Below, piece by piece: positions 50,106 through 60,010 of a stretch of 64,000 nt of DNA. Under the pieces are notes generated by a model. That model was not told the DNA's origin, did not search any database, and saw only the letters and a list, made by a program, of their open reading frames with translations. Position 1 is the stretch's first letter; every line of letters begins with the position of its first letter. A program made the translations under genes and the position numbers. Location: positions 825,176-889,175 of the forward strand of contig SWDG01000006.1 of NCBI GenBank assembly GCA_005116965.1, read 5' to 3'. This stretch comes from Nitrospira sp. (GTDB lineage: Bacteria > Nitrospirota > Nitrospiria > Nitrospirales > Nitrospiraceae).

Positions 50106-51053
50106 ATGGTCAAGCTCCGTGCCGGTGTCATCGGGGTCGGACATCTCGGTCAGCACCATGCACGTCTCTATGCCTCATTGCCAGATTCGACGCTGGTTGG
50201 CGTGATGGACCAAGATCAGGGGCGAGCCTCTGTCATTGCCCAGAAGCATGGCGCACAGGTATTCAGTGATCTGCCAGATTTCTTGAAGCAGGTCGAGGTC
50301 GTCAGTATCGCCGTCCCCACATCCAGTCACTATTCCGTGACCAAAGCCTGTCTTGAAGCTGGGAAACATGTGCTGGTGGAGAAACCGATCGCCGTTCTGC
50401 CGATTGAGGCACGGGAGCTGGTGGGGTTGGCAACACGCAACCGCTGTACGCTGCAAGTGGGGCATAGTGAGCGTTTCAATCCTATTCTGCAGCTGATGAG
50501 GCCACATATTCGGAAACCTGTGTTGTTTGAATGTTATCGACTGGGGACCTACAGCGGGCGTGGCACCGACGTTGATGTCGTCCTGGATTTGATGATTCAT
50601 GACCTGGACTTAGTGCTGTCATTGGATCCAGGTCCTGTTGAAGATGTGCGGGCCGTTGGAGTGACGGTGCTCTCCTCGACCAGTGATGTGTCTCATGCAC
50701 GTGTTCAGTTTAGGAGTGGGTGTATCGTCAACCTTACCGCAAGTCGAATCTCACCAAAGGCAATGCGACAATGGCATATATTTCAAGGCGATGGGTGTGT
50801 GTCGATCGATTTTCAGTCCCGGCAGGGCGTGATCGGACGCCGATCGGTTGAGCCTGGCGGGAAGCCCACGGTGGCAGTTGAAGAGCTACAAGCCGGAGAC
50901 GGTGAGCCGCTGAAACAACAGCTTGAATCGTTTCTCTATGCGATTCGTTCAGCATCTCGCCCAGTCGTGTCTGGCGAGGACGGGGTCGCTGCTCTGGAGC
51001 TGGCCTATCGTGTGCTGTCGGCGATGGAAATGTCTGTATATCAGCAGACATGA
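50106..51053 (+). CDS. Gfo/Idh/MocA-family oxidoreductase
   Basis: RAGVIGVGHLGQHHARLYASLP; GKHVLVEKPIAV. Confidence 0.92.
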   Translation: MVKLRAGVIGVGHLGQHHARLYASLPDSTLVGVMDQDQGRASVIAQKHGAQVFSDLPDFLKQVEVVSIAVPTSSHYSVTKACLEAGKHVLVEKPIAVLPIEARELVGLATRNRCTLQVGHSERFNPILQLMRPHIRKPVLFECYRLGTYSGRGTDVDVVLDLMIHDLDLVLSLDPGPVEDVRAVGVTVLSSTSDVSHARVQFRSGCIVNLTASRISPKAMRQWHIFQGDGCVSIDFQSRQGVIGRRSVEPGGKPTVAVEELQAGDGEPLKQQLESFLYAIRSASRPVVSGEDGVAALELAYRVLSAMEMSVYQQT

Positions 51054-51138
51054 GACCATCTCTACGAATCAACCGTCACGTGCCTTCTCAGCCGCGTGCA
51101 TCGAATCGCAATCACTGTCTGTGCTCCAATACATCGTC

Positions 51139-52269
51139 ATGGCGCGTATTCTGATCATTACTGGTGAAGCCTCCGGCGACCTCCACGGAGCCAATCTGGC
51201 CAAGGCGCTCAGAGCCAAGGACCCTCAGGTCTCGTTGGCTGGGATCGGAGGGGCGGCGATGGAGGCAGCTGGCGTGCAATTGGTCTGCAAGATGGGGCAA
51301 TTCGACGTGATGGGGATGGTCGGGCCCTTGGTGTTGGTGGCGATCATGCGACGGTTTTTCTTCATGCGGCGGTTGTTTCGGTCCGAACCATGGGATGCGG
51401 TCATCTTTGTCGATAACCCCGGATTAAACTTACGGTACGCCTATTTTGCCAAGGGCGCTGGGTTGCGCGTGTTCTATTATGTTGCGCCGCAGATTTGGGC
51501 CTGGGGGGCCTGGCGGATGTACTGGATCAAGAAACGAGTCGATCAGGTGTTGGTCATTCTACCTTTTGAAAAACCCCTCTATGACAGCGCGGGTATGCGC
51601 TGCACATTTGTCGGCCATCCCATCCTGGATGCAGTCCAAAGATCCTACGATCGGACGGCCCTGCGCAGCAGATTTGGCTTCGCTCAGGATGAGCGGGTAA
51701 TTGGCTTGTTGCCGGGGAGTCGCGTGCATGAGGTACAGGCGCTGTTGCCGATCCTGATCAGGGCCGCAGAGCAATTGGCTCACCGGGCGCCAAAAACGAA
51801 GTTTATCTTGGCGCAGGCCTCCACAATTCAGGATAATCTGCTGCAGCCGCTCTTGCGGCACAGTTCGGTTCCTGTCACCCTGGTCAAGGAACAAGCTAGT
51901 GAAGTGATGGCCGTATCCGATGTGGTGCTGGTGGCCTCGGGGACAGCCACGTTGCAAGCAGCCGTCGTGGGTACTCCTATGGTGTTGATCTATCGAACGT
52001 CGGAATTGGAATTTTGGATCGCAAGTTTCTTTCTCCGGGTCAAATGGATTGGACTCGTCAATTTGGTGGCAGGTCGATCCGTCGTGCCGGAGTTGTTGCA
52101 GGATGAGGCCACTGGTCAGCGGCTCTACGAGGAGGCGCTGCGGATCTTAGAAGATCCCGCAGCCTATGCGGAAATGAAGCGGAGCTTGGCACAAGTACGA
52201 GACGCGTTGGGTGAACCAGGCGCGTCCGTTCGAGCGGCAGAACTGGTGTTGGCGGCATGTCAGGCTTAG
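51139..52269 (+). CDS. lpxB: Lipid-A-disaccharide synthase LpxB
   Basis: RILIITGEASGDLHGANLAKAL; YVAPQIWAWGAWR; LLPGSRVHEVQALLPI. Confidence 0.96.
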   Translation: MARILIITGEASGDLHGANLAKALRAKDPQVSLAGIGGAAMEAAGVQLVCKMGQFDVMGMVGPLVLVAIMRRFFFMRRLFRSEPWDAVIFVDNPGLNLRYAYFAKGAGLRVFYYVAPQIWAWGAWRMYWIKKRVDQVLVILPFEKPLYDSAGMRCTFVGHPILDAVQRSYDRTALRSRFGFAQDERVIGLLPGSRVHEVQALLPILIRAAEQLAHRAPKTKFILAQASTIQDNLLQPLLRHSSVPVTLVKEQASEVMAVSDVVLVASGTATLQAAVVGTPMVLIYRTSELEFWIASFFLRVKWIGLVNLVAGRSVVPELLQDEATGQRLYEEALRILEDPAAYAEMKRSLAQVRDALGEPGASVRAAELVLAACQA

Positions 52270-54002
52270 AACGATTCAAGCGGCTCATGCGGTATGTTCG
52301 CCCGTATCGGGCGAGGTTTTTGGGTGGGTTCGCCTGCTCTGGTATGGTAGCGATCTTGACCGGGGTGTATGCCTGGTTAGCACGTCCAGTGCTCGACGGG
52401 ATCTTCATCGAAAAAAATGAACAGTTGCTGCTGGTCTTGCCGCTGGCGATATTGGCCGTTGCGGCAGTGAAGGCCCTCTTCAGCTATGGGGTCGGGTATC
52501 TGATGGCGTATGTCGGGAATCGGGTGGTGGCAGATATTCGGCAAGAGTTGTTTCAGCAGCTCATGCGCATGCCGATCGGATTTCACGACTCCAACACGTC
52601 GGGTCGTTTGGTGTCGCGGATCGTGAACGATGTTGGGTTGATGGCGAATGCGGCGTCGAGTGTCATCAAGGACATGTTTCAAAATGCCCTGACATTTCTG
52701 GCCATGGTCGGCGTGATTCTCTATCAGGACTGGAAGTTGGCGGGCATCTCGCTGGTCGTGATTCCGCTTGCTGGGCTGACGATGGTTCGAGTGGGGAAGC
52801 GGTTGAAGAAATTGGCGGCGAGTGGACAAGCCCAGATGGGCGATATGTCTTCAACGCTCCAAGAAACGTTTGCCGGCATCAGGGTCGTGAAGGCCTTCGG
52901 TCGTGAAGACGCAGAAGCCGAGCGATTTCAAACGCGGAACCAGGCCTTTCTGGCCACCACCTTGAAAACGAATCAGGTCTGGTCGATCGGCCATTCGCAT
53001 ATGGAAGTCATCGGCGTGATCAGTATCGCGGTCATTATTTGGTATGGCGGCTATCTCGTCATCAACGGGACGATGACGCCCGGCGCGTTCTTTTCGTTTA
53101 TGGCCGCCATGTTATTGGCCTATACCCCGGTTCGGAAGTTGTCTGGGGCCAACAATCTGATCCAGCAAGCACTGGCTGCGGCTGAACGCGTCTTTGATGT
53201 GTTGGACATGAAGACGGAACAGGCACAGACCCAGGGCATGGTCCCGTTGGCTGGGATCCACCGTGCCATTGAATTCCAGGGTGTCTCGTTGCGATATGAG
53301 AGCCAGAAGATTCCCGCGCTGGCCAAGGTTGATCTCACCATCAGGCCCGGTGAAGTGATTGCGCTCGTCGGGAGCAGTGGAAGTGGAAAGACCACGTTAG
53401 TCAGTTTGTTGCCGCGGTTCTATGCGCCGACCACAGGCCGCATTCTGATCGACGGAGTTCCGCTTGACTCGTATGAATTACAGTCATTACGGGCCCATAT
53501 CGGGATCGTGTCGCAAGAGATTGTGCTGTTCGATGATACCATCCGGAACAACATCGCCTTCGGGCGAACAGGGGCCAGTCAGGCTGATGTTGAACAGGCG
53601 GCCAAACTGGCCTATGCGCATGACTTCATTCTTCGGATCCCAGACGGGTATGATGCCCTCATCGGAGAACGGGGACTCAAGCTCTCGGGGGGCGAGCGCC
53701 AGCGTCTGGCCATCGCTCGCGCGCTGCTTCGCGATCCACCGTTGCTGATCCTAGATGAAGCGACGTCGGCCTTAGATACGGAGTCTGAACGGATCGTGCA
53801 GTTGGCCTTAGCGAACTTAATGAGGAATCGGACGACGTTGGTGATTGCTCACCGGCTGTCCACGATTCAAAATGCGGATCGCATTGTGGTGCTAGACCGT
53901 GGGACGGTCGTCGAAATAGGCTCGCACGAGGACCTGCTTCGGCAGGGAGGCGTCTATCGCCGTCTGCATGCCATGCAGTTCCAGGATGTGACCAGTGTCT
54001 GA
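52257..54002 (+). CDS. msbA: ABC transporter/permease MsbA-like
   Basis: Fused TM + NBD; Walker A GSSGSGKTTL, LSGGERQRLAIARALL; in lpx cluster. Confidence 0.93.
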   Translation: MSGLERFKRLMRYVRPYRARFLGGFACSGMVAILTGVYAWLARPVLDGIFIEKNEQLLLVLPLAILAVAAVKALFSYGVGYLMAYVGNRVVADIRQELFQQLMRMPIGFHDSNTSGRLVSRIVNDVGLMANAASSVIKDMFQNALTFLAMVGVILYQDWKLAGISLVVIPLAGLTMVRVGKRLKKLAASGQAQMGDMSSTLQETFAGIRVVKAFGREDAEAERFQTRNQAFLATTLKTNQVWSIGHSHMEVIGVISIAVIIWYGGYLVINGTMTPGAFFSFMAAMLLAYTPVRKLSGANNLIQQALAAAERVFDVLDMKTEQAQTQGMVPLAGIHRAIEFQGVSLRYESQKIPALAKVDLTIRPGEVIALVGSSGSGKTTLVSLLPRFYAPTTGRILIDGVPLDSYELQSLRAHIGIVSQEIVLFDDTIRNNIAFGRTGASQADVEQAAKLAYAHDFILRIPDGYDALIGERGLKLSGGERQRLAIARALLRDPPLLILDEATSALDTESERIVQLALANLMRNRTTLVIAHRLSTIQNADRIVVLDRGTVVEIGSHEDLLRQGGVYRRLHAMQFQDVTSV

Positions 54003-54665
54003 TTTCACGAAAGCCTGTAGCCGTTGGGCCAAAGTGTCGCTTCTGCCGCCGGTTGCCGCCGCCGCTATTCGGTGCATTGCGCGCTCCATGCGCTATGAAA
54101 CGCGTGGGCATGAAGAGGTTGATGCGCTGTATCGAGATGGACGCCACATCATTCTTGCCTTCTGGCACGCACAACAGTTGATGATGCTGTTCGGCTACCG
54201 AGGCACTGGTTCGCATGTGCTGATCAGTCAACATGGTGACGGGGAAATCATTGCGCGGATCATTGCGCGGTTCGGGCATGGAGCAGTTCGTGGGTCGAGC
54301 ACGCGTGGAGGTGCCGGCGCGCTACGCGCTCTGATCAGGGTGGGCCGATCCGGGCGAGATGTTGCGGTCACGCCGGACGGACCAAAGGGGCCGAGGCAGG
54401 TGGCGAAGCTGGGCGTGATTCAGTTGGCCAAGGCGACGGGGTTTCCGGTTGTGCCGTTTGTCTTTGCCTGCTCAAAAAAAAACTCTTTGCGAGCTGGGAT
54501 CGCTACATGGTCCCGTACCCGTTTTCACAAGGGTTATTTCTCTACGGCAATCCGCTCTGGGTCTCGCGCGAAGCCGATGACGTCTCGCTTGAGGCGACTC
54601 GGCTGGAACTTGAAACGGTCCTCAACCGACTGACGGAGCAGGCGGAACAAGATGTCATGCGTTAA
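53995..54665 (+). CDS. DUF374 lysophospholipid acyltransferase-like protein, frame interrupted at an A9 tract
   Basis: ILAFWHAQQLMMLF, RGGAGALRALIR, DVAVTPDGPKGP; after A9 (54474-54482) the family-like C-terminus KLFASWDRYMVPYPFSQGLFLYGNPLWVSREADD continues in a different frame to TAA at 54663-54665. Confidence 0.85.
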
Positions 54666-54738
54666 CCGTCACGTGCCGTCCCGGAGGCGAATGTCTCCGG
54701 TTGTTCAACGTATGACGCTGGTCGAGTGACGGTCAGCG

Positions 54739-56085
54739 GTGTTTTCCATGTGGAAGCTTCTCTATAACATCGGCCTTCTTCTCGCTGCCCCTGTGATCGT
54801 GGGCATTCTCCTCGCTAAGCCACGTTGCCGACCGGGATTTTCCCAGCGGATGGGTTGGCAGGGCCACTCTCCAAACGGCAGCGGGTCGCCTCAGCCCCTT
54901 ATTTGGGTGCATGCGGTGTCGCTCGGTGAAGTGGTGGCGGCAGCGCCGCTCGTGAAGGCACTGCACGCGCAGCATCCGGAGTGTCGCTACATCGTGACGA
55001 CGGTCACCGAGACCGGACGTGAGGCGGTCGAACAACGGTTAGGGGGCATCGCTGAACATCGATACGCGCCACTTGATTTTTCCTGGGCTGTGGCTGGCAT
55101 GGTCCGACGTCTGCAGCCAGTGCTGTATGTGTTCGTCGAGACCGAACTATGGCCGAACCTCCTGTGGACGTTACGAAAACAGGGTGTGCCCTCTGTCTTG
55201 GTGAATGGTCGCTTGTCTTCCCGGTCGTTTCGCCGTCAGGATCTACCCGGGATCCGCTCCTTCTATCGGTCTGTGCTTCAAGATCTGACGCTCTGTCTCA
55301 TGCAATCTGAGAGGGATCGACAGCGTATTGTTGCGCTAGGGGCTGAGCCGTCGCGAGCTCATGTGACTGGTAATATCAAGTTTGATCAGCCCCTACCGGA
55401 CGTCCGCTTAGACGAGTCGCTCCGCCAGAGCTTCGGGCTCGATGAGAATGAACAATTGATACTCGCGGGTAGCACGCACGCTGGAGAAGAGGAATTGTTG
55501 GTTTCGGCCTACCGACACATCGTGAAGACCTATCCCACAACCGTGTTGATGTTGGCGCCGCGCCATATCGAGCGAGCGGATCGAGTCGAAGCCGTGTTGA
55601 GGGAGGCCGGATTTGCCGTGCAGCGGAGGAGTCGGATTCAGGAGAAGCAATCTGGCCCGCGCGTGATTATTTTGGATACGAGAGGAGAGTTGTCTCGCGC
55701 ATATCGAGACGCTGTCGTGGCATTTGTCGGTGGGACTCTGGTTCCCGTGGGGGGGCACAATTTGTTGGAACCGGCTGTGTGGGGTACCCCCGTCATGTTT
55801 GGGCCCTATACGGACCATTGCGCCGAGGTCGCGGCACTGTTATCAGAGGCTGGAGGAGGTCGCCGTGTGATGGGAGTGGAGGACCTCGTTAGCTCTCTTG
55901 AAGAATGGCTCGGTCAGTCCGACACTCGACATCGGGTGGGGCAGGTTGCAAGACAGGTGGTGTTGGACAATCAAGGCGCACTCACACGGAGTCTGGAGTT
56001 CATTGAAACCTGCCTCCGTGCGGCTCCGGCGTATTCCGACTCGTGTGTGGCAACCAGGCCGGGACCTCTTATGGCCAAACACTGA
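54739..56085 (+). CDS. waaA: 3-deoxy-D-manno-octulosonic acid transferase
   Basis: IWVHAVSLGEVVAAAPLVKAL; LMLAPRHIERADRVE; FVGGTLVPVGGHNLLEPAVWGTPVMFGPY. Confidence 0.95.
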   Translation: MFSMWKLLYNIGLLLAAPVIVGILLAKPRCRPGFSQRMGWQGHSPNGSGSPQPLIWVHAVSLGEVVAAAPLVKALHAQHPECRYIVTTVTETGREAVEQRLGGIAEHRYAPLDFSWAVAGMVRRLQPVLYVFVETELWPNLLWTLRKQGVPSVLVNGRLSSRSFRRQDLPGIRSFYRSVLQDLTLCLMQSERDRQRIVALGAEPSRAHVTGNIKFDQPLPDVRLDESLRQSFGLDENEQLILAGSTHAGEEELLVSAYRHIVKTYPTTVLMLAPRHIERADRVEAVLREAGFAVQRRSRIQEKQSGPRVIILDTRGELSRAYRDAVVAFVGGTLVPVGGHNLLEPAVWGTPVMFGPYTDHCAEVAALLSEAGGGRRVMGVEDLVSSLEEWLGQSDTRHRVGQVARQVVLDNQGALTRSLEFIETCLRAAPAYSDSCVATRPGPLMAKH

Positions 56086-56086
56086 C

Positions 56087-57178
56087 ATGGCATTCTTGCA
56101 TCCTGGACAACCGGTCCGCAAAGGGCTGTATGGTGTTGCCGGGTTGTACGGCCTCATTATCCGATGTCGGCTGTGGTGTTATCGGAACGGTTGGCTTACG
56201 ACCACACGGCTGCCCTGCCGGGTGGTGAGCGTAGGCAATCTTACGGTGGGAGGGACGGGAAAAACTCCCGTCGTCATTCTCCTCACCGAATGGCTGTTGG
56301 CCAAAGGGCAGAGGGTAGCGATCTTGAGCCGCGGGTACAAACGGACGAGCACGGTGCCCTATCTATTGGTGTCCGATGGATCACGAATGTTGGCCGGTCC
56401 ATCGGAGGCCGGGGATGAGCCCTTTCTCATGGCGCAGCGTTGCCCACGTGCCATTGTCGCCGTGGGGTCTGATCGAGTTGCGCTTGGCCGGTGGGTGTTG
56501 GAACGGTATCCCGTCGACTGCATTGTGCTCGATGATGGCTTTCAGCATCGGTCGCTTCATCGTGATGTCGATCTGGTGCTACTGGATGCCACCGATGCGG
56601 CGGGACTGGATGCGCTGCTTCCTGCGGGACGGCTACGGGAACCCTTAGAGGAGCTGGATCGAGCGAGTGCCGTCATGATTACCCGCGCCGATTCACGTCA
56701 GGATGTGGAAGCGATTCATAGCCGATTGCGAGCGGTTGTCTACCCATCTGAGGACACCATTGAAGTCGTGTTTCGACCGGAGTCCTTTATGGCGGTTGTT
56801 TCGGGGGGGCAACAATCGGTTGGCTGGGGCCGAAAGAAAAAGGCGTGGCTGGTAAGCGGGATCGGGAACAGCTACTCATTCCGCCGATCAGCCGAATCCA
56901 TCGGGGTTGAGATCCTTGGAGAGACAGTGTTTGAAGATCATCATCGCTACTGTGATGAAGAGATCAGACAGATCCGCGCCACTGTGCAGACCAATGGGAG
57001 CGAGATGGTCCTGACGACTGAGAAGGATGGTGGAAAACTGTCCCCTTTTCTCCAGCCCAGCGATCCCTGGTGGATGCTTCGCCTTGGGACGGAAGTGGTA
57101 CGTGGAAAAGACCAGCTGCAGCGGTTGATCGAGGGACCGTTATCCGACGGGAGACAACGGGTAGGAGCTCGTGCGTAA
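56087..57178 (+). CDS. lpxK: Tetraacyldisaccharide 4'-kinase
   Basis: [43 protein letters not shown] at 56087. Confidence 0.96.
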   Translation: MAFLHPGQPVRKGLYGVAGLYGLIIRCRLWCYRNGWLTTTRLPCRVVSVGNLTVGGTGKTPVVILLTEWLLAKGQRVAILSRGYKRTSTVPYLLVSDGSRMLAGPSEAGDEPFLMAQRCPRAIVAVGSDRVALGRWVLERYPVDCIVLDDGFQHRSLHRDVDLVLLDATDAAGLDALLPAGRLREPLEELDRASAVMITRADSRQDVEAIHSRLRAVVYPSEDTIEVVFRPESFMAVVSGGQQSVGWGRKKKAWLVSGIGNSYSFRRSAESIGVEILGETVFEDHHRYCDEEIRQIRATVQTNGSEMVLTTEKDGGKLSPFLQPSDPWWMLRLGTEVVRGKDQLQRLIEGPLSDGRQRVGARA

Positions 57179-58880
57179 GGATCTGCCCCAAAACATCTTG
57201 GTGCGGGTGCCGAATTGGATCGGCGATGCCGTGATGTGCGAGCCGGCTATTCGCGGGCTACGGTCACTGTTCCCGGAAGCGGAGATCACGATACTTGCCA
57301 AGCCGGCCGTCGCCGAACTGTTCAGTGCCGCTTCAGAGCTGAGTCGAGTTGTGGTGTATGAGGACAAGGGGCTTCATGCGGGGCTTTCTGGAAAATGGGC
57401 ACTTGCGGGCACGTTGCGGCGGCATGGTTTTGATTTGGCCGTGCTTTTTCAGAACGCCTTCGAGGCGGCATTTCTCACGTGGCTCGCCGGTATCCCGCAG
57501 CGATATGGTTATGCAACTGATGGAAGAGTCTTTTTTCTGACCACGCCTGTTGCCGTGCCGAGTCGTCGTCATGCCGTCCATCAAGTCGAGTACTATTGGA
57601 ACCTATTGAAGCCCTTAGGGCTGTCTGGCGGGGCTTCGTTGCCAACGCTGGTTGTGACAGCAGACGAGAGTCGTCAGTTGGATGTCAGGCTCGCTGGGGC
57701 CGGTGTCGGTGTGTCAGATGTCGTGATTGGCATCAATCCAGGGTCGACCTACGGAAGTGCAAAGCGTTGGTTGCCTGAGCGATTCGCTGAAGTCGCGCAG
57801 CGGCTTGCGGAACAAATAGGGCAGAACGAGAGTGCACAGGTGGTCGTGGTCATCCTGGGGGCACGGGGAGAGGAGTCCTTGGGAAAGGACATCGCCGCTC
57901 GAATCAATAGGCGATCAGTGGTGCTGTCGGGTGCCACGACCATTCGTGAGTTGATGGCGGTGGTCAAGCGATGTCGGTTACTCGTTACCAATGATACAGG
58001 GCCGATGCATATCGCTGCCGCGTGTGGTGTGCCGGTCGTGGCGGTGTTTGGTCCTACGGATTCACAGGCCACCGCACCCTATGGGCAAGAACGGTCGATT
58101 GTGCGGGAAGCCGTAGACTGTGCGCCCTGCCTCCTCAGGGAATGCCCGATCGATCACCGTTGCATGACGCGCATCCCCGTTGACCGGGTGTATGACGCGG
58201 CAGTGGAACAGCTGAATGGTTTGTCTCGTCCGTCCGGTCTACCTCTTCTATCGAGTCCAGACCACACAGACCAGACGAACATTCTGTCCGGCTACACCAT
58301 CTTTCTCGACCGAGATGGAACGCTCAATCCTGATCCCGGCTATATCAAGTCTCCGGATCAGTTTGAGCTGTTTCCCGGAGTGTCCGAGGCGCTCGCGCGT
58401 CTGAAGCGGGCTGGTGCCCGATTGATCATCGTCACCAATCAATCGGGAATTGCGCGAGGACTCTTGTCGCGCAAGGATCTCGATGCCGTGCACATGAAAC
58501 TGAAGCGTCTGCTCGATGGCGAGAGTGTGACACTCGACGCGATCTATTTCTGTCCTCACCATCCTGACGACGGGTGCGAGTGTCGAAAGCCGAACCGTGG
58601 GATGATTGACCAAGCGGTGCGAGAGTGCGGGGTGAATCTCGATCGTTCCTATCTGATCGGCGATCATCTGCGTGATATCGAATTGGCGAAGCGGGTCGGG
58701 GCGCGCAGTGTCTTAGTGACGACGGGAGTCGTTTCCCCGCAGGACGCAGAAAAACTGAACGTCTCAGGGACAACTGCGGATCGGATTGTATCCTCGCTGG
58801 CGGAGGCTGCAGACTGGCTGTTGTCCGATGCAAGCAGGTTATCCGGACAGATCCGTGAGCGGCAGGTCTCACATCCGTGA
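57171..58880 (+). CDS. Heptosyltransferase II fused to heptose-1,7-bisphosphate phosphatase-like HAD domain (WaaF-GmhB)
   Basis: N-term ILVRVPNWIGDAVMCEPAIRGLR ... LVTNDTGPMHIAAACGVPVVAVFGPT; C-term IFLDRDGTLNPDPGYI ... IIVTNQSGIARGLLS ... FCPHHPDDGCECRKPNRGM. Confidence 0.95.
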   Translation: MRKDLPQNILVRVPNWIGDAVMCEPAIRGLRSLFPEAEITILAKPAVAELFSAASELSRVVVYEDKGLHAGLSGKWALAGTLRRHGFDLAVLFQNAFEAAFLTWLAGIPQRYGYATDGRVFFLTTPVAVPSRRHAVHQVEYYWNLLKPLGLSGGASLPTLVVTADESRQLDVRLAGAGVGVSDVVIGINPGSTYGSAKRWLPERFAEVAQRLAEQIGQNESAQVVVVILGARGEESLGKDIAARINRRSVVLSGATTIRELMAVVKRCRLLVTNDTGPMHIAAACGVPVVAVFGPTDSQATAPYGQERSIVREAVDCAPCLLRECPIDHRCMTRIPVDRVYDAAVEQLNGLSRPSGLPLLSSPDHTDQTNILSGYTIFLDRDGTLNPDPGYIKSPDQFELFPGVSEALARLKRAGARLIIVTNQSGIARGLLSRKDLDAVHMKLKRLLDGESVTLDAIYFCPHHPDDGCECRKPNRGMIDQAVRECGVNLDRSYLIGDHLRDIELAKRVGARSVLVTTGVVSPQDAEKLNVSGTTADRIVSSLAEAADWLLSDASRLSGQIRERQVSHP

Positions 58881-59002
58881 ATACCTGTTGGAGTGGAGCG
58901 GCTGTGTTCGCCCCGATCTTGTGTTGGGTGGAGAGCCGGCGTAAGTTATAGAGGCGCCCGACGTGCAATTGAGTCGGCTATGTTGCTCAGTGAGAGGGGT
59001 AG

Positions 59003-60004
59003 ATGGCAGCGAACCAGCTCGTGAACGCGTGTTCCATTCCGTGTAATCTCTGTGGTGGTACCGAGGTGTCGATCCTTTCGGACAGAAGTCGAAGCGGGAA
59101 GCCGTTGCGGACCGTCATTTGTCAGGCATGTGGGCTCGTATGGTCGGATCCACGCCCCCATGATGCCAGGCAGTTTTACGAGGAGGAGTACCGCCTTTCC
59201 TATAAAGACACCTACAGTCCGAGACCAAAACATGTTTTGCGGGCCGGGAAGGTGGCCTTGTCGCGATTCGAGAAGATCGAGTCGTTGCTGTCGAGTCGGA
59301 AAGCCATTCTCGATGTCGGCACGGGCGGAGGAGAGTTTGCCTATCTCCTGCAATCGTTGGGACATGGCGTGAGCGGGATTGAACCGAATAAAGGGTATGC
59401 CGACTATTCCATACGGGAATATAGGCTCACGGTTCAGGTCGGGTTTGCGCAAGACGCGACGTTTGGACTCGAATCGTTCGATGTGGTGACGATTTGGCAC
59501 GTACTCGAACATACAGAAGATCCGGGTTCCATTTTGGCACTGCTCCGATCCTGGCTGAAACCGGACGGCACGCTTGTGGTGGAAGTGCCGAATGTCGAGG
59601 CGACGTGCCAGGCTCCGCACAGCACGTTCCATGAAGCCCATCTGTATAACTTTAATGTGGTGTCATTGCGCAGGCTGGCCAGGAAACACGGGTTGTACGA
59701 GGCCAAGCATCTGATCTCTCGCGATGGTGGAAACATTACGATGTTTCTGTCTCGCATGGAGCCGCTGGTCCAAGATCATTGCGACGCCTCGATCCCCGGT
59801 AACTGCGAATGGATCTCGAGGATCGTGCATCAGCATAGCAACGTGCGGCGCCACTTGACGCCGATGCCGTACCTGCGGGCCTGGCAGCGCCTCTGCCGAT
59901 CATTCAAAGAGAGGCGTGAAACGGCGGACGCAAAGAGCGGTAAGGCATTGCTCGACACCCTCTATTCGCCTCAGTTTCGCTCCCATTCTGTGGGACGTGG
60001 ATGA
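59003..60004 (+). CDS. Class I SAM methyltransferase with N-terminal CxxC...CxxC region
   Basis: CNLCGGTEV...VICQACGLVWSDPRP; ILDVGTGGGEFAYLLQSLGHGVSGIEPN. Confidence 0.88.
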   Translation: MAANQLVNACSIPCNLCGGTEVSILSDRSRSGKPLRTVICQACGLVWSDPRPHDARQFYEEEYRLSYKDTYSPRPKHVLRAGKVALSRFEKIESLLSSRKAILDVGTGGGEFAYLLQSLGHGVSGIEPNKGYADYSIREYRLTVQVGFAQDATFGLESFDVVTIWHVLEHTEDPGSILALLRSWLKPDGTLVVEVPNVEATCQAPHSTFHEAHLYNFNVVSLRRLARKHGLYEAKHLISRDGGNITMFLSRMEPLVQDHCDASIPGNCEWISRIVHQHSNVRRHLTPMPYLRAWQRLCRSFKERRETADAKSGKALLDTLYSPQFRSHSVGRG

Positions 60005-60010
60005 ACAGAT

